Source: Streptomyces maremycinicus (lineage in GTDB: Bacteria > Actinomycetota > Actinomycetes > Streptomycetales > Streptomycetaceae). Taken from it: 64,000 bases of DNA. Positions 15,061 to 23,613 of this stretch are shown piece by piece. Location of the stretch: NCBI RefSeq assembly GCF_001184025.1, contig NZ_BBYG01000015.1:186001-250000 (forward strand), given 5' to 3'. A program made the translations under genes and the position numbers. The stretch's first letter is position 1. Each line of letters opens with the position of its first letter. Below the pieces are notes generated by a model. It saw nothing but the letters and a program-made list of their open reading frames with translations, made no database searches and had not been told where the DNA came from.

Positions 15061-16835
15061 GCCAGTACCCGCTGCCGCCGGTCGCGCCGTCCGTCACCGC
15101 CGAACTCGTCGAGGCGCTCTCCCCCCGGCTGCGCAAGCGGCTGGACGCGGGCGTCGCCAAGCTTGCGGCGCGTCCGGTCGTCAGGGAGGGCGACACCGTG
15201 CGGATCGCCGTCGACGACGACACCGATCTCGTCCTCGACGCCACCGGGGGTGCGGTGACCCGTGCGGACGCGATCCGCTGCGGTTGCCTGCTCGCGCCCG
15301 ACTGTCTGCACCGCGCGGCGGCGGCCTCGGCCGCGCCGGTGGCCGAGGACATCGCCGACAGCGCCCCCGCGCAGCCGACGGCCGAAGCGGCGTCCCCGCC
15401 CCCGGACGCCGAGACCACGCGGGCACCCGAGACCGCGGGGACCACGGAGAGCGCCGCCCCGGCCCAACTCGCCGCCGCGCGGACCGTGTACGACGCGGCG
15501 GCCGCCGTGCTCGAAGCCGGTGCGGACGGATCCGGTGCCGTGCTCCAGGCGGAGCTGCTGCGTGCCGCGCACACCGCGCGGCTCGCGGGGCTCCCCCGGG
15601 TCGCGGCCGCCGCGGTCTCCGTGGTCAACGGGGTCCGCGCGGCACGCTCCGCCGACCCGGCCCACCGGTTGCCCGACCTCGCCGACGCGCTGCGCACCGT
15701 CCTCGGCATGGCGTACCGCCTGCCGTTCGCGACCGGCCAGGACCTGGCCGAACTGCGCGCCGGCGTCCGCATGCCGTACACCCCGGACGGCTCGCTGCGG
15801 CTGTACGGCCTCTTCTCGGAGCCCGTCCTGACGACGACGGGGTACGCGGGCGCCGTCACCTGGACCGCCGATGCCCAGGGCCGTCTCTACACGGTCTCCG
15901 ACGTGGCTCCCGGCGGCCCCGGCAGAGCGACCGGCGCCGCCGACCGGGCCGTGCGGATCGGGGACACCGCGCTGACGCACCGTGAGCTGTCGCGCGCGGG
16001 CCTGGCGGTCTCCGGCGCCACCGTCTCACCCACGGGCCGGCTGGGCGCCGGGGCCGGGGTGCGGGCGGTGCGGGCGGCCGGTGCCGCCTGGAGCGCCGAG
16101 CCGCTCGACCGGCTGTGGGCGGTACCGGTCGGCGAACAGGTCGCCCACGCCCTGGGCGGCGGGCACGGCCTGCTCTTCCTCGACGTCACCCTGGCGGGCA
16201 CGGTCCGCGAGGCGACGGGTGACCGGCTGCTGGCCGACTGCGCGGGCCTCGCGGTCCGGCTCGTCGTGGCGCACGACGATCCCGCGCTCCCCTACCGCGA
16301 CAACCTCCGTCTGCTGGCCGCGGCCCGGGGCAGCCGACTGCGGATCGTCGCGCGGCTGGTGCCGGGGCCGCTCCCGCGCGCCCTGCTGCTCGCCGCCGAG
16401 CACCCGGCCCGGCCCGGCGACCGGGTGGATCTGGGCCTGGACCGTCTCCAGCACGCGGACCTGCCCACGCAGGCGGCGCCGACGCCGGCCGCGCCCGCTC
16501 CCCCGGTGGACGAGGCACCGTTGCACCTGCTGCGCCGCCGGGTGCACCAGGCCGTGTCCGGAGGCCGCCGCGTGCTGGGCTTCCCGGACAGCGGGGCGGG
16601 TGACGGCGGGCGGCTGCGTCGCGTCGGTCTCGCCACCGCGGGCGATCTGCTCGACGGACTCGGGGCCGCCGCCGCGGACCGCTCGCGGGACGCCTTCGGC
16701 CGGCTGCTCCCGGCGGACACGGACCGGTTCGCCCGCGCCTGGCTGGCCGCCGCCGTCTACACGGGCGAGGTCGAGCGAGCGCTGTGCGCGGCGGCCTGGG
16801 GGGCGGACGCGGAGGTGCTCGCGACTCCGCGGTGA
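15057..16835 (+). CDS. SWIM zinc-finger protein (YehQ-like)
   Basis: A 592-residue protein with an N-terminal SWIM zinc finger, CxCxnCxH: C75, C77, C83 and H85 (RCGCLLAPDCLHR). SWIM fingers bind DNA or protein. An Ala/Pro/Thr/Glu-rich linker follows (about 90-140). Then comes a long helical region with several Ala/Leu/Arg-rich segments and an ending AAWGADAEVLATPR. It starts by ATGA overlap with the VWA fusion gene and closes the five-gene unit. E. coli yehQ encodes a SWIM protein at the same end of its locus. An intergenic gap of 87 nt separates it from the DinB gene. Confidence 0.88.
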   Translation: MSQYPLPPVAPSVTAELVEALSPRLRKRLDAGVAKLAARPVVREGDTVRIAVDDDTDLVLDATGGAVTRADAIRCGCLLAPDCLHRAAAASAAPVAEDIADSAPAQPTAEAASPPPDAETTRAPETAGTTESAAPAQLAAARTVYDAAAAVLEAGADGSGAVLQAELLRAAHTARLAGLPRVAAAAVSVVNGVRAARSADPAHRLPDLADALRTVLGMAYRLPFATGQDLAELRAGVRMPYTPDGSLRLYGLFSEPVLTTTGYAGAVTWTADAQGRLYTVSDVAPGGPGRATGAADRAVRIGDTALTHRELSRAGLAVSGATVSPTGRLGAGAGVRAVRAAGAAWSAEPLDRLWAVPVGEQVAHALGGGHGLLFLDVTLAGTVREATGDRLLADCAGLAVRLVVAHDDPALPYRDNLRLLAAARGSRLRIVARLVPGPLPRALLLAAEHPARPGDRVDLGLDRLQHADLPTQAAPTPAAPAPPVDEAPLHLLRRRVHQAVSGGRRVLGFPDSGAGDGGRLRRVGLATAGDLLDGLGAAAADRSRDAFGRLLPADTDRFARAWLAAAVYTGEVERALCAAAWGADAEVLATPR

Positions 16836-16922
16836 ACCCGGCGCCTCTAGGACAGGATCTGACCTCTATCGCTCCTAACGTGGTGCTCGCACACGGAACA
16901 GCACTCACGGAAGAAGGCGACC

Positions 16923-17477
16923 ATGGGCAACCCCACCTCCCTCGACGAGACCGCCGCGACCTCCGCCGTCCGCGGCGAGCGCGCCGACCTGCTGGAGGCG
17001 CTCACCAAGCAGCGGCACTTCCTGCGCTTCACCACCCGTGACCTCACCGACGAGCAGGCCGGGCTGCGCACCACCGCGGGCGAGCTCTGTCTGGGCGGCC
17101 TGATCAAGCACGTCACCTCGGTCGAACGGGGCTGGGCGGCCTTCATCCTCGAGGGTCCGTCGACGATGCCCGACTTCACCAAGATGACCGAGGCCGACTT
17201 CGCCCGGCGGGCCGACGAGTTCCGGATGCTGCCCGGCGAGACGCTCTCCGGGGTGCTGAAGGAGTACGCCGAGGTGGCGCGGCGCACCGACGAACTGGTC
17301 ACGTCCCTGCCCGACCTGGACGCGGACCACCCGCTGCCGGCGGCGCCCTGGTTCGAGCCGAACGCGCGCTGGTCGGCCCGCCGGGTCCTGCTGCACATCG
17401 TCGCGGAGACCGCCCAGCACGCGGGGCACGCGGACATCATCCGCGAGTCCCTGGACGGGGCGAAGAGCATGGGCTGA
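16923..17477 (+). CDS. DinB-family (DUF664-like) putative metalloenzyme
   Basis: A 184-residue four-helix-bundle protein of the DinB/DUF664 superfamily. Members include mycothiol- or bacillithiol-dependent transferases and maleylpyruvate isomerases. Metal-ligand histidines are visible at H63 (LIKHVTSVERGW) and in the C-terminal helix at H158, H166 and H169 (LLHIVAETAQHAGHAD). An AGAAGG ribosome site precedes ATG 16923. It has its own upstream gap, so it is probably transcribed separately from the SWIM gene. It is convergent with the GH13 gene with 21 bp between stops. The substrate is unknown; mycothiol use is inference from the actinobacterial setting. Confidence 0.88.
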   Translation: MGNPTSLDETAATSAVRGERADLLEALTKQRHFLRFTTRDLTDEQAGLRTTAGELCLGGLIKHVTSVERGWAAFILEGPSTMPDFTKMTEADFARRADEFRMLPGETLSGVLKEYAEVARRTDELVTSLPDLDADHPLPAAPWFEPNARWSARRVLLHIVAETAQHAGHADIIRESLDGAKSMG

Positions 17478-17498
17478 GGCCCGTGCGCGCGGGGGCGC

Positions 17499-18947
17499 TC
17501 AGCTCACCTCCAGGACATGCGTCTGCCAGGCGTCCAGGGCCACGAACAGGCCGGGGTCGGTCAGTTCGTGGCCGTCCCGGTCGTACGTCCGTGAGGTCAG
17601 CAGATCGGTCAGCCGGTGCTCGCGCCCGGGCAGGTCGTCCCAGGGCAGGGGCAGCCGTGCCTGGGCCGGGCGGTCGGAGTGGTTGACGACGACCAGGTGA
17701 CGCGCGTCCGGATGCGTCCAGATCCAGGCGAGCAGGCCGCGACGGGTGTCGTTGTCCGGCCGACCCGTCGGGTCGAGCGGCCGCCATTCGCCCCGGCGGA
17801 CGGCGGCCGCGGCCGTCAGCAGCCGGTGGTGGAAGGCGCGCAGCGGCTCGTCGACCGGCTCCCGCGGTCGGCGGGCGAGGAACACCGGCGGGCGGACCCG
17901 GCGCCCCTCGAACTGGCCCTCGTGCCACAGCGTCGCGCCCGGCAGGGTGGCCACGGTCACGGCCGCCGCCCGTTCCCGCGCGCCGGGCAGGGTGGCGGCC
18001 GCCCGTGGCTCGTCGTGGTTCTCGAGGAAGCGGACCAGTCCTCGCTGGTGGGCGAGGTCGGCCCGCAGGTGGGCGCGGACCGAGTCGGCGTCCTCGTGCA
18101 GCAGACGGTCGTACAGCCGCTTGTCGTAGCAGTGGTCGAAACCCTGCTGGCGAAGGGCGTGTTCGAGGTCCCAGTAGGCCTCCGCGACGAAGAGGAGGCC
18201 GGGGTGGCGCGCGCGGACGCGCGGAAGGACGTACGGCCAGAAGTCCTCGGCGGGCGCCGGTCCGGCCCGCTCGCCCCACGTCTTGGCGAAGACGTCGTTC
18301 ATCAGCAGCATCGCCATGTCGCAGCGCACGCCGTCGGCCTGGTCGCCGATGGACACCAGCGTGTCCACGGTCGCCCTGCGCAGGGCGTCGCCGAAGGCGT
18401 TCAGCTGCACGACGTCGGGCCACGGCGGGAAGTACGGGTCGCGCCCCCGGGCGAGGATCCGGCCGCCGGACTCGACGAAGTCGTCCGGGGCGCGCGACAG
18501 GTCGTCCGCGGTGCCCTGGATCAGCCGGTCGGGGTAGCCGGTGACCCAGGGGTGGTCGGGGGCGACATGGTTGGGGACGAAGTCGAGGATCAACCGCTTT
18601 CCGCGGGCCGCCAGTTGCCTGCGGGCCTCGGCCAGTCCCGCCGGTCCGCCGAACGAGGCGTCGACGACGTAGTCCCGTACGCAGTAGGGGGATCCGATGA
18701 TGTCCGCCTCGGTGACGTCGGGCAGGGCGGCGCGCCACGATGTCCGCAGGGCCTCGTCGCGCAGCGCGATCCGCAGCCCGGCGGGGCTGCGCTCCCAGAC
18801 GCCCATCAGCCAGACGGTGTCGACGCCGGGCAGCGCGATCTCGTCCCAGGCCTCGCCCGGAACGTCCCCCAGCGTGACCCGGCGACCGCACCGGCCGCTC
18901 AACTCGTCGAGCCACACAGCGGTGTTGACCTCGTAGAGGACCGTCAT
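17499..18947 (-). CDS. GH13-family alpha-amylase-type glycoside hydrolase
   Basis: A 482-residue cytoplasmic (no signal peptide) GH13 barrel enzyme with the four conserved regions: DFVPNH (122-127), GVRCDM with nucleophile D209, LFVAEAYWD with acid E255, and ENHDEP (308-313). It should act on alpha-glucosidic bonds, by hydrolysis or transglycosylation. The family's usual Arg two residues before the nucleophile is present (R207). ATG 18947 overlaps the stop of the upstream remnant gene by ATGA, so the two form one transcription unit. An in-frame extension to 19013 lies inside the upstream gene and is not conserved-looking. Substrate assignment is not possible here. Confidence 0.88.
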   Translation of the reverse strand: MTVLYEVNTAVWLDELSGRCGRRVTLGDVPGEAWDEIALPGVDTVWLMGVWERSPAGLRIALRDEALRTSWRAALPDVTEADIIGSPYCVRDYVVDASFGGPAGLAEARRQLAARGKRLILDFVPNHVAPDHPWVTGYPDRLIQGTADDLSRAPDDFVESGGRILARGRDPYFPPWPDVVQLNAFGDALRRATVDTLVSIGDQADGVRCDMAMLLMNDVFAKTWGERAGPAPAEDFWPYVLPRVRARHPGLLFVAEAYWDLEHALRQQGFDHCYDKRLYDRLLHEDADSVRAHLRADLAHQRGLVRFLENHDEPRAAATLPGARERAAAVTVATLPGATLWHEGQFEGRRVRPPVFLARRPREPVDEPLRAFHHRLLTAAAAVRRGEWRPLDPTGRPDNDTRRGLLAWIWTHPDARHLVVVNHSDRPAQARLPLPWDDLPGREHRLTDLLTSRTYDRDGHELTDPGLFVALDAWQTHVLEVS

Positions 18948-19333
18948 GACAGGGGTTCCTCGCGGTCGCCGTCGCGCTCGGGCCGCAGTGACTCCCGGCC
19001 GCCGCGTTGCCACTGTTCGGCGGTGAGGGTGTGGAACAGCGTCGTGGTGGCCGCCACCAGGCCGGTCCAGCCGGTCTGGTGCGAGGCGCCGAGGCCGGCG
19101 CAGTACGTCTCGCCGTGCGCCTCGAAGCGGTACGGGTGCTGGCGTGAGGCGCGGCTGCGCGCCTGGTCATGGGTGAAGTACGACCAGGCGTCGCCGTCGG
19201 CGCCGTAGTCCTCCCGGACCGTGCCCCCCTGGCGCTCGCTCAGGTACGGGCCCCAGCGCCGCCAGGGCGCCGTGCCCTCGTCGGCCTCCGCCGGCCGCCG
19301 CCGCTCGGCGTCCGCCGCGTCGCCGTCCGTCAT
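18944..19333 (-). pseudogene. Internally deleted remnant of a GH63/MGH1-like glycosidase
   Basis: This 129-residue frame joins two pieces that lie at opposite ends of large (roughly 850-900 residue) MGH1/GH63-like glycosidases. The N-terminal piece is WRRWGPYLSERQ with DAWSYFTHDQARSRA; the C-terminal piece is GLGASHQTGWTGLVA. The whole catalytic (alpha/alpha)6 barrel between them is missing. The reading frame survives, with a GAGGAGG ribosome site and ATGA coupling to the GH13 gene, so translation of the downstream gene may be why it persists. The family match rests on my memory of these motifs. It could instead be a functional small protein derived by deletion. Confidence 0.65.
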
Positions 19334-19500
19334 CGCCCGTCCTCCTCGCCGCCGCCCGCCCCCTGGCTCCACCCTCGGGCGTCCGGGGACGGGCCGCAAT
19401 GACCCGGCGCGGGCACGGCCACGACTTGGGCCGAACGACTGACCCACGGCACCGCGCCGTCAAGGACGGCCCGTACGCACCGGCCCCGCGGCGCCGCGGC

Positions 19501-19615
19501 GGGTCACCGTCAAGAGCACTCGGAGCCGGGACGACCACTGGACGCTGGGCGTCCCCGTCGACATGCGCAAGGGCGCCGACAGCGTGACCTTCCGCAACGC
19601 GACGGACCTTGCCCC
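19501..19615 (+). pseudogene. Possible remnant of a carbohydrate-binding module
   Basis: In one frame this stretch reads RVTVKSTRSRDDHWTLGVPV, then DMRKGADSVTFRNATDLAP. It has the look of the last beta-strands of a CBM35-like jelly roll attached to glycosidases. It has no start of its own and is cut off as it meets the end of the P450 gene on the other strand. Together with the neighbouring GH63 remnant it suggests a decayed sugar-utilisation locus. The rest of 19334-19625 holds no gene that I can support. Confidence 0.3.
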
Positions 19616-19625
19616 GCTCAGCGGC

Positions 19626-21095
19626 TCAGCGGCCGACGCCTATCAGTCCGGTCAGATAGCGCCACAGCGACGAGCGCCGACGGACGTCCGGGTCGGCCTG
19701 TCCCGTGTCCTGCCCGGTGTCCGGTACGGCGGCCGGCCCTTCGGCGGGTCCGGCGTCCTGTGCTGTGTTGCGTCCGGGCCCGGCCGGTACTGCGGCCGGG
19801 ACCCGCGCGGTCGGCGGTTCCGGCGTCGTGGCCAGTTCGTAGCGCACGGGCAGCGAGCGCAGGCCGCGCATGAAGGGCGAGGAGCGCCAGGGCAGTTGAT
19901 CGACGGGGAGGGCGAGGTCCAGGTGGGTGAACCGCTCGAACAGCCGGCCCACACCGACCGCCGCGACGGTCGACGCGAGTTCACGCGCCGGGCACTGGCG
20001 GGGGCCCGCGCCCCAGGCCAGGTGGGCCCGGGTGCTGACGGTGGCCGACTCCACGTGATCGGCGAAGAGGGGATCGGCGTGCGCCGCGGCGGAGGAGACC
20101 CACACCGGGTCACCGGCCCGGATCGTGTAGTTGCCGAGCCGGGTGTCGTGGGCCGCGAACCGCGGCACGAAGTTCACCAGCGGCGGCTTGCGCATGACCA
20201 CCCGGTTCATGCTCTCCCTGACCATCCCGGCGGACAGACTGGCGCGCGCCCCGCCCTCACCCGAGATGACCTCGACCACCGTATTGGATATGAGGATGCC
20301 GACATGGTCGGAGGTCATGCCGAGCAGCATGAAGAGCTCGCGGGCGAGCTCGTCGAGCGAGAGCTCCGGATGTGCGGCCAGCAGATACGAGGGGAAGTCC
20401 TCGCCCGGCTTCTCCAGCTTGCCCGCCGCCAGTTCGGCCAGGGCCGCCAGCAGCCGTTCGAGGGCGGGCTCCGCGTCCGGGCCCGCGTCCAGGACCCGCC
20501 ACATGTCCATCAGCGCGTCGTCGCCCTGCGACCCGGGGAAACCGAGCAGATGGCTGGCGACCATGAGCGGCAGCGGCCGGGAGAACTGGGCGGACAGATC
20601 CGCCCAGCCCGTGCCGCCGGCCTGCCCCACCAGGCTGATCAGTTCGTCGGCGTAGCCGCCGACGGCCGCCTTCAGCCTCTTGGCCTGCGGCCGGCGCGGG
20701 TTCTGGAACGGCTTGAGGGCCGCGTCCCACGCCGTCCGCAGCGGCCGGTAGCCGGGGCCGCCCTGGATCAGCACATGGTTGACCTCCAGGGACGGCCCGA
20801 GCGGCCAGTCGGCCGGCACCCTGCCCTCCGAGCGGGCCCGCCAGTTCTCCAGCCCCTTCGGCCATCCCGCGTCGTTCTGGAGCACCTCGAGCGACTCGCG
20901 GTAGCCGAGCACCAGCCAGGCGGGCACGCCCAGCAGGTCGACCGGCGCGACCGGACCGTGCCGCTGTCTGAGCCGCTCGTACACGAGCGAGGGGCGCGTC
21001 TCGTAGTCCCGGGTCAGCAGCGGTTCCGGAGTCATCGTCTCCAGCCGCGTGCCGTCCAGGTCCACGGCTCCGCCGTCTCCCACCTGCGATCCCAT
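19626..21095 (-). CDS. Cytochrome P450 with EXXR arginine replaced
   Basis: A 489-residue P450-fold protein. The heme-cysteine loop is AWGAGPRQCPARELA (Cys about 368). The K-helix, normally E-x-x-R, reads ESMN (about 294-297), so the otherwise near-invariant Arg is Asn. The I-helix (LLGMTSDHVGILIS) also lacks a canonical AGx[DE]T. Such changes are known in the CYP157 family, members of which are linked to Streptomyces conservons. The tail after about residue 430 is Pro/Ala/Gly-rich and ends in a hydrophobic WRYLTGLIGVGR. ATG 21095 is used because GGAGGG lies 8 nt upstream; a GTG seven codons earlier is possible. No redox partner is adjacent. Confidence 0.88.
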   Translation of the reverse strand: MGSQVGDGGAVDLDGTRLETMTPEPLLTRDYETRPSLVYERLRQRHGPVAPVDLLGVPAWLVLGYRESLEVLQNDAGWPKGLENWRARSEGRVPADWPLGPSLEVNHVLIQGGPGYRPLRTAWDAALKPFQNPRRPQAKRLKAAVGGYADELISLVGQAGGTGWADLSAQFSRPLPLMVASHLLGFPGSQGDDALMDMWRVLDAGPDAEPALERLLAALAELAAGKLEKPGEDFPSYLLAAHPELSLDELARELFMLLGMTSDHVGILISNTVVEVISGEGGARASLSAGMVRESMNRVVMRKPPLVNFVPRFAAHDTRLGNYTIRAGDPVWVSSAAAHADPLFADHVESATVSTRAHLAWGAGPRQCPARELASTVAAVGVGRLFERFTHLDLALPVDQLPWRSSPFMRGLRSLPVRYELATTPEPPTARVPAAVPAGPGRNTAQDAGPAEGPAAVPDTGQDTGQADPDVRRRSSLWRYLTGLIGVGR

Positions 21096-21342
21096 CGCTC
21101 TGCCGCCCTCCGACACTCCCCGTACCGGCGCGTCTTCCTTCGGTAGCCGGAACCGGTGGGACCCTATCCCAGGGTCGGCCCGCGGTGAATGACCGGGGCT
21201 GAGGCCCTGCGGGCTCCTGGAACCGCCGTCCCCCGGGCGCGAAGCCGCCTCAACTCGGTCGGCTGGGCTCGCGGTTGGCCACGCCGCTGCCGGGCCGGGC
21301 GCGCTTGCGGCGCGGACAAGAACCGGTGCCCGCGCCGCCCGG

Positions 21343-21783
21343 TCAGGCGTCCGTCACGGTCACGGTGACGGGAGTGCCGATCTCGATGGTGCGGCTCACG
21401 GTGCACAGCCGGTCGTGGGAGACCGTGACGGCCCGGGGCAGGATCGTGCGGGCCCGGTCGCCGGAGGCGCCTTCGGGGAAACGGACGGAGAAGGTGACCG
21501 CGAGATCGGTCATCCGGTTGCCGAAGTCGTCGCTGACCTTCTCGCCGGTCACGGTGACGGTGAACCCGGCGGGTTCGGCGTGCCGCCCGGTGGCGACGTC
21601 GACGTCGGCCGCGGAGCAGCCGCCGATCGCCGCGAGCAGGAGTTCGACCGGGGTGAAGTCGGTGCCGCCGTCGGCGCCGGAGCCGGTACCGAAGTCGATC
21701 GTGCCACCGCGGACGTTGGTCGCGGTGAACCGGCCGGCGCCGGTCCGCTCGATGGTGACGAGGCGCTGGGAGTCTTCGCTCAT
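21343..21783 (-). CDS. OsmC-family peroxiredoxin-like protein
   Basis: A 146-residue OsmC/Ohr-fold protein. The two family redox cysteines are present: C56 in AAIGGCSAAD and C127 in VSHDRLCTVSRT. OsmC proteins reduce organic hydroperoxides with thiols; subgroup members also act in general stress defence. ATG 21783 starts the first strand (RLVTIERTGAGRF); further upstream the open frame is arginine-rich shadow sequence. It is monocistronic as far as can be seen. The 21096-21342 gap to the P450 gene shows no gene or clear signal. Confidence 0.9.
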   Translation of the reverse strand: MSEDSQRLVTIERTGAGRFTATNVRGGTIDFGTGSGADGGTDFTPVELLLAAIGGCSAADVDVATGRHAEPAGFTVTVTGEKVSDDFGNRMTDLAVTFSVRFPEGASGDRARTILPRAVTVSHDRLCTVSRTIEIGTPVTVTVTDA

Positions 21784-22005
21784 GCCGACGACACTAGTGC
21801 CGCGTCCCCGACTCGCCACGCGGACGGACCTCCGGTGGAACGCCGACGTGACTCCGTCGCGGTCGCGCGCTCGGCGGCCACGCGCTCGGCGGCCTCGTAA
21901 GACCCGCCGCCCCGCCGCCGCCGTCCGCAGGGCAGCGGGCGGCGGCACCGGCCCGCCGTCCGGCCGAGCGTTGCGGAAGCCCGGCTCGACGGCCGGGCGC
22001 CGCGG

Positions 22006-23421
22006 CTAGGCGCCCCGGCGCACGCGGGCCGCCGCGCGGGCCTCGGCGGTCTTGCGGGCCTCGGCGGCCTTGCGCGACTCGCCGCCGCGGCCGGGCCGCC
22101 CCGGGCGGGTGCCCATGCCTCGGAAGGGAGCGCCGCCGCGCTGCGCACCCTCCGCGGCGACCGGCTTGCTGCCGCCGAGGGGGACGCCGGAGGGGGCCTG
22201 GGCGCCGGTGATGCGGCTCAGCTCGGCCTCGCCGGAGCGGACCTGGGTGATGTGTGCCCTGATGCCCGCCTCGGACAGCAGACGGGCCATGTCGCGGCGC
22301 TGGCCGTGCGTGACCAGCGTGACCACGCTGCCGGACTCGCCGGCGCGTGCCGTGCGGCCACCGCGGTGCAGGTAGTCCTTGTGGTCGGCGGGCGGGTCGA
22401 CGTTGACGACGAGGTCGAGGTCGTCGACGTGGATGCCGCGCGCCGCGACGTTGGTCGCCACCAGGACCGTGACCCGGCCGTCCTTGAACTGGGCCAGGGT
22501 GTGGTTGCGCTGCGGCTGCGACTTGCCGCCGTGCAGCGCGGCGGCCCGGACGCCGCTGCCCAGCAGATGGCGGGTGAACTGGTCGACGGCGTGCTTGGTG
22601 TCCAGGAACATGAGCACGCGCCCGTCGCGGGCGGCGATCTCGGTGGCGGCGGCGTACTTGTCGGCCCCGTGCACCTGAAGGACGTGATGCTCCATCGTGG
22701 TGACCGCGGCCGCCGACGGGTCGACCGAGTGGACCACCGGGTCGTGGAGGTAGCGGCGGACCAGGAGGTCGATGTTGCTGTCGAGCGTGGCCGAGAACAG
22801 CATGCGCTGGCCGTCGGGGCGCACCTGGTCCAGCAGTTCGGTGACCTGCGGCATGAAGCCCATGTCGGCCATCTGGTCGGCCTCGTCGAGGACGGTGATG
22901 TCCACCCGGTCCAGACGGCAGTCCTTGCGCTCGACGAGATCCGCGAGACGGCCCGGGGTCGCCACGACCACCTCGGCACCGGCCCGGAGCGCCCCGGCCT
23001 GCCGGCCGATCGACATGCCGCCGACCACGGTGGCCAGCCGCAGCTTCAGCAGCCCGGCGTAGGGGGTGAGCGCGTCGCTGACCTGCTGGGCCAGCTCGCG
23101 GGTGGGGACCAGGACCAGGGCCAGCGGCTTGCGCGGCTCGGCACGCCGGCCGGCCGTGCGCACCAGCAGGGCCAGGCCGAAGGCGAGCGTCTTGCCCGAT
23201 CCGGTGCGGCCGCGGCCCAGGACGTCACGGCCCGCGAGCGAGTTCGGCAGCGTCGCGGCCTGGATCGGGAACGGCTCGTTCAGGCCTTGCGCGGCGAGCA
23301 TCTCCAGCAACGCGGCGGGCATGTCCAGTTCACCGAAGGTCGCTGCGGCGGGGAGTGCGGGGGTCACGGTGACCGGGAGTGCGAACTCGGAACGGTCATT
23401 CGTGCGAGCTGAACGGTTCAA
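22006..23421 (-). CDS. DEAD-box RNA helicase (cold-shock type), TTG start
   Basis: A 471-residue helicase with all core motifs: Q-motif FPIQAATLP (51-59), Walker A GRTGSGKT (71-78), DEAD (179-182), SAT (210-212) and motif VI HRGGRTARAG. The C-terminal tail is Arg/Lys/Ala/Gly-rich (PGRPGRGGESRKAAEARK), an RNA-binding feature of cold-shock helicases. I choose the TTG at 23421 because a strong GAGGAAGG site ends 7 nt upstream. The longer open frame (ATG at 23574) would run through a terminator-proximal leader. A cspA-type gene lies just upstream on the same strand, so unwinding of structured mRNA in the cold is its likely job. The 222 nt downstream to the OsmC gene hold no gene I can support. 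Confidence 0.92.
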   Translation of the reverse strand: MNRSARTNDRSEFALPVTVTPALPAAATFGELDMPAALLEMLAAQGLNEPFPIQAATLPNSLAGRDVLGRGRTGSGKTLAFGLALLVRTAGRRAEPRKPLALVLVPTRELAQQVSDALTPYAGLLKLRLATVVGGMSIGRQAGALRAGAEVVVATPGRLADLVERKDCRLDRVDITVLDEADQMADMGFMPQVTELLDQVRPDGQRMLFSATLDSNIDLLVRRYLHDPVVHSVDPSAAAVTTMEHHVLQVHGADKYAAATEIAARDGRVLMFLDTKHAVDQFTRHLLGSGVRAAALHGGKSQPQRNHTLAQFKDGRVTVLVATNVAARGIHVDDLDLVVNVDPPADHKDYLHRGGRTARAGESGSVVTLVTHGQRRDMARLLSEAGIRAHITQVRSGEAELSRITGAQAPSGVPLGGSKPVAAEGAQRGGAPFRGMGTRPGRPGRGGESRKAAEARKTAEARAAARVRRGA

Positions 23422-23559
23422 CGGAGAACCTTCCTCGACGGGGCACGCATCGAGGAATTCCCGGCGGAAGCGAGAAGGAGCCGGATGAATTGCAAGCACG
23501 AGCCGAAAATGAGACTGAAAGAATTCCATCACTGTCCGAGGAATCCTTGAAAAGCAGCA

Positions 23560-23595
23560 AGCTGGGGCCCGCACCGAGCGGTGCGGACCCCAGCT
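23560..23595 (-). terminator. Strong terminator hairpin between csp and helicase genes
   Basis: A 16-bp stem (23560-23575 with 23580-23595, one mismatch) with a 4-nt GAGC loop. On the minus strand it begins 18 nt after the csp stop and is followed by CTTGCTGCTTTTC, giving a short T run. It should end most csp transcripts before the helicase gene. Confidence 0.85.
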
Positions 23596-23613
23596 GCCTC
23601 ATACGCTTTCGCG

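Noticed and set aside
22006..23574. Longer helicase start at 23574
   Set aside because: The extension has no ribosome site and encodes leader DNA just beyond a terminator hairpin, while the TTG at 23421 has a strong GAGGAAGG.
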